From: Lepas anatifera
Taxonomy: Eukaryota > Arthropoda > Thecostraca > Lepadidae
DNA length: 64,000 bases
Direction of reading: 5' to 3'
NCBI GenBank assembly: GCA_034440635.1
Contig: JAOTON010002243.1
Location: 350,501-414,500 of the forward strand
Made by a program: the position numbers and the translations under genes. Shown here in pieces: positions 12,835 through 25,207 of this stretch. Below the pieces are notes generated by a model, which was not told the origin of the DNA, searched no databases, and saw nothing but the letters and a program-made list of their open reading frames with translations. The stretch's first letter is position 1. Each line of letters starts with the position of its first letter.

Positions 12835-13769
12835 AGCGTGCATGAACGGTGTTATCCGGGGCATTCCACGACATTTCACCACACTCGATGGTCGATTTTA
12901 CACCCTCATGTCTTCGATTTTCTTCAAACTTTGGCCATGGGGTTATCGGCAGCCCAGAACACGCCTGTGACATTTTTAGGTGCAACGGTTCTGGACTTAT
13001 AGCCTCCGGAAATTTTACCCTTTGCCGGCGCAGCAGTTTCTTCTACAGCTATTTTATTTGTATTTTGTATTTTGCATTTATTTCATTCATTGCCCACGGG
13101 ATGACCCCAATAAAAGGCAGAGTAGAGGAGATAAAACAATGTTACATGGGCATAGAGGGCAATCGACATTATATACGCATGATAAGAGCACAAACACTGT
13201 ACAACCGGAGTAAAATACCCAAAAGGGCACAGGCGTATACAATGCTAAAATGATGAGCGTGAAGAATAAAAACATTAATGCGACAAACCTCTAAAATCCA
13301 ATTATCCAATTAGAATAATGATAAAAGGGTAAAATTATATATCAAAATGTTTTGAATAAGCCAATGAACACAACGATGGCAATTTCAAAATATTTTCTCG
13401 TCATTAAATAAAGTTATATTTATTCAAAAATTTTGATAAGTTTTAGAGATATGTTCTTCAGCATCGATTCCAAAACTATCCATAGCACGTAAGAGAGCAC
13501 GGTTCAAAGTAATAATATCACATATAAAAACCGTGGGTATTTACTTCTAGACATGAAAAGTTCCAAAATATACCATGGGTACGTGCCGTCAGCGCACCCC
13601 ACGCGGTGCGCATGGCACGTTTGCTTCCTCCTACACCTTAGATGCCGTGACATTGACATGAAAATAAATTCCGATGGAGCCAGGGATTGTGCGTTGACAG
13701 GGGACCTTTGTTTCCAATCATTTGTGTAGTTTTTACCCTTTGTTGCAGCGAATGGAATCACGGTCTTAA

Positions 13770-14778
13770 CACGCACCCCGCTGGGGTCCCTTGCGTGACG
13801 CGCCCCGCTGGGGGCGTTTTTCGCCCCCCTCCGTATCTCGTTCCCCACGAAAGCTAAAGGAAAATTACGGGCGGCGTTCGAAAGCTCTTGACAAGACGAA
13901 GAGAATTTATAATGAAAATTTTTTACGTCAGGTCAATATTGAGGTCAGCATAATTCAAAGAATGCTCCGTAGGCTTACAACAGAGCAGTGTACGTTTCCC
14001 TCTCTAGATCTGCCCTCAGGGAAGCTAGAGAAAATATTTATGCATTATTGGATTCCTCTCATCGCGGCAAATCGAATGATGTATAATATGACCTTGCTAG
14101 GTCAAATAGTCAAAATGACCTGACCTCGGCCTAGGTCAGGGTTACAAAGTGACCTGGTATGGTCATGTTGCATATCAATCGACTCCCCGTGACAATATAA
14201 ACACAATGCAAGCAAAATGGGAGCTTAATCTCAATTCAGTGAGAAGTTATTGGCAAAACAATCACTCTCTGCTCCCGTGACCTGATATAACCTTTGAGAG
14301 GTCAGATGCTCAAAAACTCAACTTTATGGTCAAGATCGTGGTAAGAATAGACAGTTTGAGGATTTTCAGCCTTATCTATCGAGTATTTACTGAAAACGAG
14401 TCCATTCTATTTTTCACCTTAGACTTATAATGGGGTGACCAAAAAATTGACCCCACCTTAGGTAACCAATATCAAAATTCAGAGGTAGGAGATTTGTAGA
14501 CCCTAATGACCTTATCATATTGTGGAAGTTTCAAAATAATCGGTTTGCTAATGTTTCCTGGGCGCTGCTTCAAACTCGTAATTTTAGGTTTTGAGGTTGG
14601 GTCACTTGACCCTGAATAGCTCCTTGACCGACATGACCTTAACTCAAAAATTTGGTCAGATGTGTAAAATTCATCAGGGATAAGGTACGGTAAGCTTCGT
14701 TGTTCTGCGTCTCTTCCTTTTTAAGCTATCTGGGAAAAACTAGGAGGGGGCGCATTTCGCCCCCCAGCGGGGCGCGTG
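13770..14778. mobile_element. TTAA-flanked piggyBac-like element, non-autonomous
   Basis: This element of 1,009 bp lies between TTAA copies at 13766-13769 and 14779-14782. Ends read CACGCACCCCGCTGGGG and CCAGCGGGGCGCGTG, inverted repeats that include a hairpin with CGCCCCC. The interior is rich in AGGTCA/TGACCT words and encodes nothing. TTAA duplication and GC-rich ends fit piggyBac; Kolobok-type elements also use TTAA, so the superfamily is inferred. Confidence 0.85.
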
Positions 14779-14782
14779 TTAA

Positions 14783-15589
14783 AGCTCGAGGCATGCCATT
14801 TGAGGTATGAGGAGTTCAACCAGTACGTTAGTTAAAACACGAGTTCTTCAGCGTGTATTTGAAAACCGTCACAAGAGAGTGAAAGAAAACATCTCAGAGT
14901 GTTGAGATAAAAAAATCCGCGAGTATTTACTTTTAAGAATGAAAAACCGGTGGCATATTGTATGGGTAAGCGCCGTTCGCACGCTCACCTCTTCCCTTAC
15001 ATGATGCGCCTTGAACTTGACCTGAAGACGATGGTTGCTGGAATAATTGAATGGTTAGTGACAAAATATAACCGTTTTATCAATATAAATGGTCTTTTCA
15101 CTTCTGTTTGAACACTGCACATAACTTACCGTCTCAAAATCGTTAGGTATAAGGTGATGATATAAAACGGATATCGAAATGCTTGGTCGTTTGTAGAGTG
15201 AGAAAATGACTACATTCGGGATTAGCCAAGGAACTATTGAAATGCTTACTTGCAACGTTCTTCAACTACATGAAACTATTACGTGAAACTATAAACCAAG
15301 TAAGCGATTTGTAATTATTGTTGCTCGTGATAAATGCAGTACGCGTCAAAGGGTAATGACTTGTGATCATTAGACGCGCAAATCACTAACAATAAACGAA
15401 AATAAGCTATCACGCTATCAATAGCGTACTGGTGCACAATGAAACTGTTTTATTTTTATTCCAATTGGTCCCATTGATGTGTCAAATTACACTTGTCATG
15501 ATCTATTTCAGCATTCGATCACAAGGCCACCACAATTCTCTAATCCCCTCTAAAAATTTCAGGCGCAAGAGCCCTTCTCCCATCCTGAC
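14783..15589. other. intronic, nothing assigned
   Basis: A short stretch near 14935-15010 resembles 13520-13640 (fragments GTATTTACTT and ATATTGTATGGGTA/ATATACCATGGGTA), suggesting an old duplication. Otherwise nothing recognisable. Confidence 0.4.
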
Positions 15590-15785
15590 CAGACTTGTTG
15601 ATGACTCAAATTTTCTTGAGTCGACTCAACTCTGACTCACAGCTAAATGGCTGACTCCGATTCTGACTCGACTCACTGAGTTGAAAATGGTGAGCAGACT
15701 CGACTCAGGCCAAATTCAGAAGTGAGCCGACTCGATTCCGACTCAAATCAGCATTGAGTCGGAGTCGATTCCGACTCAGAATAGT
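15590..15785. repeat. GAGTCGACTC palindrome cluster, left copy
   Basis: TGAGTCGACTCA and shorter GACTC/GAGTC words recur many times. The block begins with ACCAGACTTGTTGATGACTC, which is mirrored by the end of the 18390-18597 block. The two blocks are inverted relative to each other and about 2.6 kb apart. They could be terminal repeats of one element or two insertions of one family. Confidence 0.65.
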
Positions 15786-16423
15786 GGCAAAATATGCACA
15801 GAAAAAAATGTTCATTTCCTTCAATAGTATGCAAAATCCAGTATATTTATTCATGGCGTTAATCTAACTGCACATTTCCTTTAATAATATGCCAATTTCA
15901 ATTCATTAATGCATGACAGAAATTCTTCCTGCATAGGAATGAAGAAATATGCTAATCGCAAACAGGTGAGTATGAGGAAGGGCCTGATGGCTTTGCATTT
16001 TGAAGGCATGTCTTTCATGAGCAGTCATAATTGAAGCAATAAGCGACGTTTCAACTGCAAAAAACAGGAATCAATATTTGAACATATGATATTTTGAGAG
16101 GCAATCCCTGCCCCAGAACATTCTGAACAATCCCGTGACGAACTTAAATTAGAAATAAACACTATACTGTGCACTGCCCTTATCCAGCACCTCACCAAAA
16201 CCAAAAACAATGATGAATACTCGCCTTGTCCTCCCGAAAATGCTATAGTAAACACGCAAACGTTACAGATGGCGTATTAAAGACATTACGAACCTAGCCT
16301 CGGATAGCGCAAACCCGACGATGGATAGCACTTTAAAAATCACGTGACCAAAAAGGCGTAAGAAAAATCTGCAGGTTCATGTTAAGGTAATCATGCCTTC
16401 GGGGTACTAAAGCCTAAATGACC

Positions 16424-16569
16424 AGCCGTGTCATTGTGTTATTCTGCCGGCAGAACGCAAAATAGTGTGCCGCACGCATGCGCAGTAGGGTATCATGGAC
16501 TACAAGATACCTCACTGCGCATGCGTGCGGCATACTAGTATGCGTTCTGCTCGGTAGAATAACACGGCT
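16424..16569. repeat. 146 bp near-perfect hairpin
   Basis: Arms of about 67 bp are reverse complements around the loop ATGGACTACAA. The stem contains TGCGCATGCGTG on each arm and ends in AGCCGTG/CACGGCT. It could be a tiny foldback MITE. A microRNA-like origin is possible but nothing supports it beyond the fold. Confidence 0.75.
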
Positions 16570-17155
16570 ACTTGCATTTTGTTGCGCACCATGACCATTT
16601 TGTAACTGATGTGGCGCGCGTGGGGGCAGCAGTGTGTGTGAGAGCGGTAAATAATAAAAATAATGGGCATCATCATAATTTGAAGAGCGGGCGGTGGTTG
16701 TTTGTGAGTGAGAGGATTGATTTTTTTCAGTTTATCAGTATCACAGTTTGAAATTACTCAGGCTACGCCAGAGGTAGGACTGATATCCATTTTCCGTAAA
16801 TAGGCAATTTTTATTATCTACCAGTGGGTGTTCTCAAACCACGACAAATCAAGATAGTGCTTTGAAATAAGCAGATAATTGAAGCTTTTAGTTTCCGTTT
16901 CGACCCATTTCAAGGCTTATGTGCAAAATAAGATTTTTGGTACCCTATTTCTGATGCTGATACGTGTTTTTTAGTGTTTTAGCCAAAGGAAGGAAGAAAA
17001 TATAAAATAAAGATGGTTTCCTAAGAGTGAATTACCTTTTGCATGAGAATGAGCTTAGGATTTCGGATCGTGTGCATTTTCAAAGTTGAAAAAGTCTGAT
17101 TTTGTGCCTAATCACACATTTTTTGCATGATTCTGCATGCCATTGCTAGGATTAA

Positions 17156-18183
17156 CCCGCGCCCCACCGGGGGTCCGGCGCCACCTTCGCGCCACCGGGG
17201 GAGGACATCGATGGCCCCCCTCTAACTCCGAAAATATGGGCGTTAGCGCAAATCTGCAAAGTGCAATAGAAAGCTCGCGTGAATTCAGTACGAAATTACT
17301 TCACATGTTTTAGTGCTCAGGTCAATGGTTTGACCTCCAGAGGTCAAATTAGGTCAAGATCGGCTATTTTCACTCAAATATGCAATGATTAAGCAAACTC
17401 GGCATACCTCGTATGTCATTAGAGCTATTGAGGCCTGGTAAAGTACATTTGATAGGAAATTGCCAGTACTTTTTCCGCTATTTGGAACGTAAAGACTTCC
17501 CGCCAGTGGTTTGACCTCCAGAGGTCACCTCGTGACCTAAGATGACCTGAGGTCACGAAAGGTCAGAAAGTGACTTTGCCGTATATCAAATGAAAGCCAG
17601 TGACAAGACAAACACGATGGTGTTTGTTTCACCGCTCTAGCTTAATCAGGTCAAAAGTTATTGTCACAATACTGTTTTTGACCTCTGGCGACCTTGGATG
17701 ACCTTGGAAAAGTCAAAGGGCAAATATGACCCCTGGGATCCGTGAAAGGGTGTTTAAAAACGCTGCTCTGAGCAGTTTGAGTATTTGCAATCATTTTTGT
17801 GGCTTTTATATCATGAAACAGCTTTTCCCCATGCTTTTCCAATGGGAGAGGTCACCTCGTGACCTGACCTTAGGGCACGAAATAAAAAAATCCTGGATAT
17901 ACACCTTGTAGACCCTGGAGGGGTCATGAAGTGTAGGAAGTTTCAAATTGATCGACTTTGAAATGTAGCTCTTACAGAGCTCTAAAGTTGAAGTGAGGTG
18001 ACCTTGGTTGACCTCGTCTGGTGACCTGACCTTTGGTGACCCGGGGTAAAAAATTTGAGGGATGATGGGAAAATGATGCAGTGAGAGGTAGAGCCCTCAA
18101 CCGTGGTGCTGCGCCTCGTCGTTTTCCTGCTATCCCGGAAAAACCTTAGGGGGCCATCGATGGCCCCCACGGTGGGGCGAGGG
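17156..18183. mobile_element. TTAA-flanked piggyBac-like element, copy 1
   Basis: 1,028 bp between exact TTAA copies (17152-17155, 18184-18187). Ends CCCGCGCCCCACCGGGGG and CCACGGTGGGGCGAGGG are inverted repeats with a nested CATCGATGG hairpin. It is a close copy, in the same orientation, of 60173-61189. About twenty exact AGGTCA or TGACCT hexamers occur inside by my count. No ORF of transposase type. Confidence 0.9.
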
Positions 18184-18389
18184 TTAAAGGGAAAAAACTA
18201 TCAAATGTGTGTGCTTTTTAAACTATATTTTACATAACTTGGGTTGCTAACAACTGATCCAGGCATGGGTCTAGTGTGGATATGAGAATAACGAATTACC
18301 TGTTATTACCAAATAGCAATATGAAATCCTTCAAAATTAGATGTGAAAATTTCTAAAATGTCAGTCATGTGATCACTTATGTTAAGAAA

Positions 18390-18597
18390 ATAGTGTTGAG
18401 TCGACTCAAATCTTGACTCACAGCATTGAGGCTGACACTGATTCTGACTCGACTCAATTGGTTGTCCAGTTGAGTCGACTCCGATTAAACCCAAACATGA
18501 AGTTGAGTCGACTCAACTCTGACTTGAGCAAAATTTGAGTCGACTCTGAGTCGACTCCGACTCTGAGTCGCGACTCAACAAGTCTGATCCTGACAAA
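18390..18597. repeat. GAGTCGACTC palindrome cluster, right copy
   Basis: A dense series of GAGTCGACTC palindromes, at least five complete, ending GACTCAACAAGTCTGATCCTG. This is the inverted counterpart of the block starting at 15590. The piggyBac-like copy 1 and the 146 bp hairpin lie between the two. Confidence 0.65.
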
Positions 18598-19393
18598 TTG
18601 AAAAATATAAAAAAGGACGATGGGAAATGCCCACATATTTCATTCGTGTTTATCGCGCGCTTTCAACTTTCCGAAGATCTCCTTGAGTCTGCAATCTGGT
18701 TTAAAACGTTCTCTGTAGGAACGATTAATCATGTGGGTTAAAGTCCGGTTCGCATTGCCTACAATGGCGAAGCTTCTCCGCTGAGCTAATTTTCCGAGAC
18801 CGCAGACTGGTCAGATTCACACTGGCTGCGATTATTTTCAATGCACTCTCACCATTGTCTGACGAATTTTTGCCACGTGAAGCGGCAAAATTATGCTTAT
18901 CATATTTGATATCAAAATACACTTAACAACCCTCCATCACAAATAGGAAAATATATCAGATATGTACTTTTATGTTGGGCTGTTGCATCTCCCCAAGTGT
19001 GTTGCATTTTTTCAAGACCTGGTGGCAGTATACAGTTTGTTTTGGAGATGCTAAAGAAAAGTGCCAATTGAACTGTTTAGCACTTCATTGTTTCAAATAT
19101 CACGCCAAATAGGTATTTTGATTTATTCCCCTCCACCTCAACGCCCAAAGGCACAGTTGCAAGTACAGCTAAACCTAACTTTGTGTTCTGAGGCGTGTTG
19201 GGAACGAGCCCAAAGTGAAATTAGACCTAAATTTTGGAGGTTGTAACAATTGTACTATATTTTTAGAATTAAAATTTTACGTCTTAGTCGGCCATCATGG
19301 GAATAGTGAGATACGGCGGCAAATGTTTTAGATTTGGGGATTCGTACAAATGTTTCCTTTCCACGAGGGCATGAGGAAGGAAAGCTACAAACC

Positions 19394-19706
19394 CAGGGCC
19401 TGTTCGATCTGTCAGCACAGTTTTGTCAGCAGGCCCTCTAACCTCTCCTCCAGAAAAGAAACATCAGCGTCATAATCGCCTCTAGTTTTTGCTAAGCAAA
19501 GTCAACTTAAACCTTTATACAATTAAAAAATATTAGGCTGCCAATTCGTGCACTTACTGTTTTCCCAGCAGCACAACAGCAGGCCGTCAGCCCGTAAAAC
19601 CTCTAGAACTAGTTCCCGGGGAGAGGCTACAGTCCTGTGACGTAGGCGCAACGTGGCCCACTGATTGGTGCTGAAAAACTGTGCTGACAGATCGAACGGG
19701 GCCCCA
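19394..19706. mobile_element. MITE, possibly PIF/Harbinger-like
   Basis: GGGCCTGTTCGATCTGTCAG at the left is mirrored by CTGACAGATCGAACGGGGCC at the right, with the match running on through AGCACAGTTTT. GGGCCTGTTC-type ends occur in PIF/Harbinger elements, but no matching three-base duplication was seen, so the class is a guess. Confidence 0.6.
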
Positions 19707-21045
19707 GCCTCCGTCAGCTAACGAAAAACTTCACTGAAATATAATCACTTGAATAATTATAAACACTGCTTTACGAAACGTGTCGAAGTGTTTCACGAAA
19801 CTTGTGGGTAACTGGCGGGAGAGTGCTTAAACATGTGTGATGGACAGTTTCGCACGTTAGTTGTTTTATATATTATGGGATATGCTGTATTTTTTGGGAT
19901 ATACTGTAAATTTAAGGTTCAGCACAACCGGCTGTTGCCTTCTTCCCGGCTCAATCATTAACTTTTTAGAGCACAAATCGTGTGTTGTCATTATGCTCCA
20001 CTAATCACAAAGCTGGGCACGAGCTAAGCTGCCTATGAAGGAAATCCGCAGACCGCACTGAAGGTTGCCTTCAGAGCGGCGGGTTAATAGCCAATAGAGC
20101 GCTGCCCATCGTGCGATCTTGCCGCTGCATCCGAAAACGGACGAGCCGCGCGGGTGCCGAGCGTGGGAAGTGCCAAACAGCTGGTGAATGCCAATGCCTG
20201 TAAACAGGCGTAATGACCCGACTAAGTTTCTTAAGAGCTCTGATTGTGAAGTCCTGGACTGAAATAGTTCCCCACCACCTGTAATTCCGGATTAAACAGA
20301 TGACGGAGGTGTGAATTTTTCTCTCCGTACGGGTGGTCCAGGTATTGATGTTCGTAAAAATAATAATCATTGGGGCATAAGAACTGACCAACTAGACCGG
20401 GCTTCATATGCCGTGTGCATTCTTCAACTGCCTTATTTTCTTAATGTACGTAAAAATACAATACCTCCATTTCATTGGGGGATGCCTTTCTTGTTTTTGC
20501 TTCTCTATTATACGTTTATATAGCATGGTTGGATTATAGTATTTCGACTTGCAACTTTTCGCTACAATCAGAGACATTGATGTGGCAATGTGAATCTCTA
20601 AAACAAAATGTGGAATAATGCTACGCCTCTGAATCATTTCTTCAAAAATATATTACACGTAAGATACTGTTATGGAAAATAATACCGGCAAATGAAATGA
20701 AGTGCTCCTAAAACACCCATGATTAATTGTGACATTCCTACATGGAGAGTAAAAACAGGTCACGAGATGGATGCCCACCGCGTTTACAAGAGAACTGTCG
20801 TAGATAAGGAAACATCAAATAAATGAGTGTTTTTGTTCAACAACGCACCGAACGGTCACACCGCATCACTTCATCTTCGCTGCCGACTTCCAGGAAACTA
20901 CTGGGACGTGAAGCCGCTGGCCTGATGCTCAGAATGGCGACACTCTTCCACCGCATCATGAAGTAAAAAAAGTTAAATTTGTATACACCTTAAGACATCT
21001 TGGAAGGGTCATTAGATATGACCAGTGCACCGTTCTATGACCAAC
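19707..21045. other. intron after exon E, nothing assigned
   Basis: Searched on the minus strand for further TPR exons; none is recognisable. Confidence 0.5.
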
Positions 21046-21231
21046 CTCGAGGTAGAACTGCTGCGCTTTTTTGGCCTTGCCGAGCTGCTGGGCGGCCTCG
21101 GCAAAGGAGCGCAGTGCGGCACTATCCACGGCAGACGGCACCACCAGCGGTTCCTGCTCGGCGTCTAGGAACTGGCTCACCGCCGCCTGCATCTCCGTCA
21201 CCAGGTAGACGTACAGCCGAGACAGAAAGTC
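21046..21231 (-). CDS. CFAP70: CFAP70-like gene, exon E
   Basis: A 186 bp exon, 62 codons, in phase 0 on both sides. The acceptor is ttggttggcag|GAC. The donor GAG|gttggt is weaker than usual. The product starts FLSRLYVYLVTEMQAA, joining directly to TDEEVE of exon D exactly where the family has EELQ-FISELYVFLVDQMHVAL. It ends in a helical repeat, LRSFAEAAQQLGKAKKAQQFYLE, aligning with the first TPR-like helix pair of CFAP70. The remaining TPR-coding exons are not found in the 21 kb to the left, so the next intron exceeds 21 kb. An axonemal gene with TPRs fits the whole pattern. Confidence 0.87.
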
Positions 21232-22015
21232 CTGCCAACCAACGTACAGCCACAGCAGCCAGTCCAGTCAGCGTTCACCTACAGCCACTACAGAAGGGCC
21301 TGCCCACGTAAGCACAAATGCAGCAGAAGGCCCCGCCGACCAATCAACACTGCCAATAGAAAAGTTTCACGTACGAAGGCCACGTAAAGTCCTACTGGCC
21401 AACATACAAATGCGACAGAAAGCTCTACCGACCACTTACACCGTTAGTGGCGAATGTTCGCGTGCAGCCGCGGGAGCCCAGAGGTTCCTTCCCACGGATA
21501 CATGCATACGATGTACAATAAAAAAACGCACACACAGGATGGGTCAGGACTTCGAATCCACCGACAGACATTGACATACACAGACATTGACATACAAACG
21601 ATGGGTAAGCGATGCGCGTTAAAGGGAATTTGACACCTTTTTTATGAAATTTGAACCGAGATCACCATGTGATAGTGTACAGGTCAACTCAGGTTTCATA
21701 TCGCATTTGTCACAGCATTAACCGTTTTCAGAGAAACAGCGCGTATTCAGAGCAGGTAAACCCAGCGAAAGCTAAGCTCTCCTTCCGCGGTGCTACCCGG
21801 AAGTCTCAGCATCCGCGCCAGCCGCTAGGCACTTAAAAGAGGCGGGGCTCAGCAGTCATAACTGCACTCAAAGACCAGTCTGCTTATGAAGCGCTGTTTA
21901 CCATGGAATGTGAATTCTTAGAAAAACTAAGCATGAAAACAAAGACTTTTCGGCATGCATACTTTACGCAACTGATGCTCAGTTCAAATCTCATGAAGGT
22001 CCAATATTATCTTTA

Positions 22016-22830
22016 AAGGGGAAGTGGCACCTTGGTGCAATTCCAGACTGGAGTTGTTTCAGGGGCGATCTTTATTAAAAATGATGAGTTTGGCCCTATT
22101 TCTGTTGAAAAAAAAACATTTATAAGCGTAACATTTCATTTTATTTGATTGTCCTGTTAGAGGCAAGGAAGTCCCAACTCTGCTTGACGTCAAATCAGCG
22201 AGCAATCTGGTAATATTTTGCGCCGCAAGAAATTATAATTGTTGGGGTTTAACGACGCACCAACTGCAAAGGTCATACGGTGCCGCCAACTTTCACCCTG
22301 TTGGCAGGGATTTGGGGGATTAGATCAACTTATTCAGATGCCCCGCCGGGACTTGAACCCAGGACCGGTGACTTAGAAGACAGGGATGCTATCCACTAAG
22401 TCACCCATCCCCATGCCGCGAGAAAGCTATCCATTGAGGCTTTAAATGAATCCGAGTTCAAAGGTAACATATATAGCTGACATAGGCTCTTGCTGGGACC
22501 CAAAATGACATTGATCAATTCCTGCTATTTATCGCCAGTATCAAAGTCAAATTTATAACGTAGGTTTTAAAAAGGTCCAAACAAGAAAAATTGTCCACGC
22601 AGCATGCGCAGCGGGGCTTGAGCAAGACGGAATTTCCCCAAGGTCACCTCATAGGTCAATAGGGGATGAATTTTTACAAATCCAAGTCCGACCGACCATT
22701 GTGAATGTTTACTTTTATCCGCGAACGGAAAGTTCTGGGACAACTGACATATTGATCAGGTGGTTTCTCGGCATGCTCTATCGCATGATTATCTCAGTTC
22801 AAATCCCATTTGAAGGTGCCACATTCCTTT
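22016..22830. mobile_element. TIR element carrying a nested SINE
   Basis: AAGGGGAAGTGGCACCTT at the left and AAGGTGCCACATTCCTT at the right are imperfect inverted repeats of the same kind as the 56389-56822 MITE. A SINE (22233-22414) is inserted inside. The element sits in the intron between exons D and E. Confidence 0.6.
22233..22414 (-). mobile_element. tRNA-derived SINE, TSD 11 bp
   Basis: On the minus strand it starts with a tRNA-like head carrying an A box (GGTGACTTAGTGGATAGCA) and a good B box (GGGTTCAAGTCCC), followed by a body sharing GCCAACAGGGTGAAAG and GTTGGTGCGTCGTTAA with the other copies. The AT tail is at the left edge. GCCGCAAGAAA (22222-22232) and GCCGCGAGAAA (22415-22425) are the target duplication with one mismatch. 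Confidence 0.88.
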
Positions 22831-22959
22831 GAACTGGTCATCTGGTTGGCTGATTCTGCGTGATTTCCCTGATCTGTGAAGTCGCAATGGACTGTGATCG
22901 ATGAAAAGGGTAAAATAGGAGCTACCTAGTTAGGAAAAATACATTTCATAATGGAGCGC

Positions 22960-23143
22960 GGGAGATGACTGGCTTAGTGGATATTACTCCTATCTCTTAA
23001 GCCCCCAGTCCCGGGCTTAAGACCCAGCGGAGCCTCTAAATAAGTTGATCTGATCCCTTGAACCCCTTCCCAACAGTGTGAGAGTAGGCGACACCTAATA
23101 ACCGTGACATGATGTGTCGTTAAACTGCCACAATTATGATTAG
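22960..23143 (+). mobile_element. tRNA-derived SINE, diverged copy
   Basis: An inverted relative of the 22233-22414 copy, with GACTGGCTTAGTGGATA as the A-box region and TAAATAAGTTGATCTGATC in the shared body. AATGGAGCGC is exactly repeated at 22950-22959 and 23144-23153 as target duplication. The B box has drifted. Confidence 0.85.
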
Positions 23144-23153
23144 AATGGAGCGC

Positions 23154-24751
23154 CTTTTCCCATGATTTTGAACAAACTAATTTGGTTTTGAGGCGTATTT
23201 TGAATCAGGAAACAGTTCTTAATCCGAGCCTGAACAGGGGGCTTTTAGCCTCCACTTCATGCTTTTGAGTATATCTCCTTAGTCACTATAGGTGGAGAAA
23301 CGAAACGTTCAGTACCTATGAATAAATTAATTATTTTTACTTTAAAGGCAATCAGAAAAATTTTGCATTCCTTAACGCCATAGTGATGTCATAAAGTTGA
23401 GGCTCTTGAAAACTGTTTTTTTTAATATTTGTCCTTAATTTTGGGCAATGCAGAATGGCATCTTCGGAAAGTTTTTTACAGACTATAACAAATGCCTGAT
23501 TGGTATAAATGAGGGACTTACTCCACTAGGTAAAAATCGTTTTGGGAGCGCTTTCGATATATTTTATATATCTTCGTCAGCGAGTTGGTACAGGTCATAA
23601 ATGGTGATATAAAAAGGTATGACGATGAGTGAAACTAAAACGACATGGCACGAGGGAAACACATGATTAGATAAACATACGATACTGCGTGATAAAGAAG
23701 TGAAAAGGGCTTTATGGTTCCTTCTTTACTGTTAGGAGATTATCATGATTAATTGCACGCTGTGAACACTTACGAAAAGTACTGGTTAATCTTTTGATGA
23801 CGCCTTTTCATGGAGATACAGAATAAATGTCCATTAAACTCCACAAAATCTTATATACGGCACGTTTCAGTGTTCTCTTGCTTACTGAAGGCCGGTAGCT
23901 GATTTTAGGCATTCGGATGATCTTTGGCTCAGCTCTGCTAGAAAAACCGAATATTACGATGTAGCAATATTTGCTTCTCTATCCCACAGCTAATAATATA
24001 TTCATTTTAATAGGGAATATGCGTACATACATTTTCAAGTGCGATGCTGTTTACTACAAGTACCTATATATGAAGCTAAAGCTTTACACTTATATGCGTC
24101 AAGGTCTTATAAGACTAATGACATCATAATAATATCACTTTGTTAAAAACATATATTTCATTTCATCCAAACTATTAGGAGCCTGTTGACGTTTGCTTTA
24201 TGGGCTAGAACAGGTGTATATACATTAGGGTGCATGGAACGCCCCATTATTTTTATTTTTGACGAACTAGCTTTGCTTGTTTTGTTGCATCATGTACTAA
24301 AACTCAAATTCAAAATATATTGAAAATGAATAATGGGTTAGGGGTGCCTTTTAGGTCTATCCGCCAAAGTTTTCAATCTTTATCTTTTTCGGTAATTTTT
24401 TTTCGACTTCTCGTGGAAATTGCTTCCTCTTCGCAACGGGACGGATCTAGTTTCTGATTCAAAACTGTTGCGTCGACCAATTTCCCGCATTTTGAGCACC
24501 ATCTAAGGTTGCAACATAGAGACCAAAGTCCTAAATTTCGTCTGTTTTGGTGAGGTGATCATCTAGCGAGCAACAAGATTTACAGCATTGAAAAATATTG
24601 AATTCCGTAGGTAATCATTCAATAGTGAAAACTGTGGAATACAATAATGTGTCAGTTCCACACTTTTCCCATTGTCCTTCCTTTTGGCGCAGCATATACA
24701 CTGTCCGAACATTTCGAAGGGAATAAGCCTTGACTGGACAAACATGCTCAC
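23154..24751. other. intron between exons D and E, nothing assigned
   Basis: AT-rich, without coding features. A TTTAAAGGCAATCAG motif near 23342 resembles one terminus of the 22016/56389 TIR family. Confidence 0.45.
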
Positions 24752-24945
24752 CTCCACCTCCTCATCTGTAATGAAGCTGGTATATTTGAGATATTTTTCT
24801 CGAACAACTTCAAGTATGACCGGCTTGAGAGCTTCCTTAATGGCAAAGTACTTGCCAGATGTGTTCATATCAAATGAAAACCTCTGCCAGATTTCCTCCG
24901 CCCCGAAGCCATCTGCGGGCAGCAATTCATCTAGCGTGAGACCAC
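24752..24945 (-). CDS. CFAP70: CFAP70-like gene, exon D
   Basis: This exon holds the most diagnostic block of the gene: SFDMNTSGKYFAIKEALK, then VREKYLKYTSF and TDEEVE. The family has L-N-SGKYF-KE-LK and IVREKYLKTTSF immediately before its LYVFLVDQM helix. The donor is GTGGAG|gtgagc in phase 0. The acceptor is less certain. Phase with exon C requires gcaag|GT, giving an end at 24945; the better-looking tgtag|G five bases upstream (24950) would not be in phase with exon C unless another small exon exists between them. Stop codons soon after the donor support the exon boundary. Confidence 0.88.
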
Positions 24946-25207
24946 CTTGCCTACACAGCAACATGTATTATTTCCAGTCGGGAAGAGCCATGTTACATTT
25001 GTTGCAATGTAAGATCAGTGAATTCAAGGGTATTTTCAATTGTGGACAATATAAATCTCATGCAATGCATTGCGATCTGTGGCAGAATTCAAATTGTCAT
25101 CTTTTGTATGCATACCATGTGCATGCTCGGCTTTGAATGGTAAGTTGTGATAGATATTGCTACTAATTGTCTCTAAGCACCAAATACACGAAAAAAACAG
25201 CATAAAC

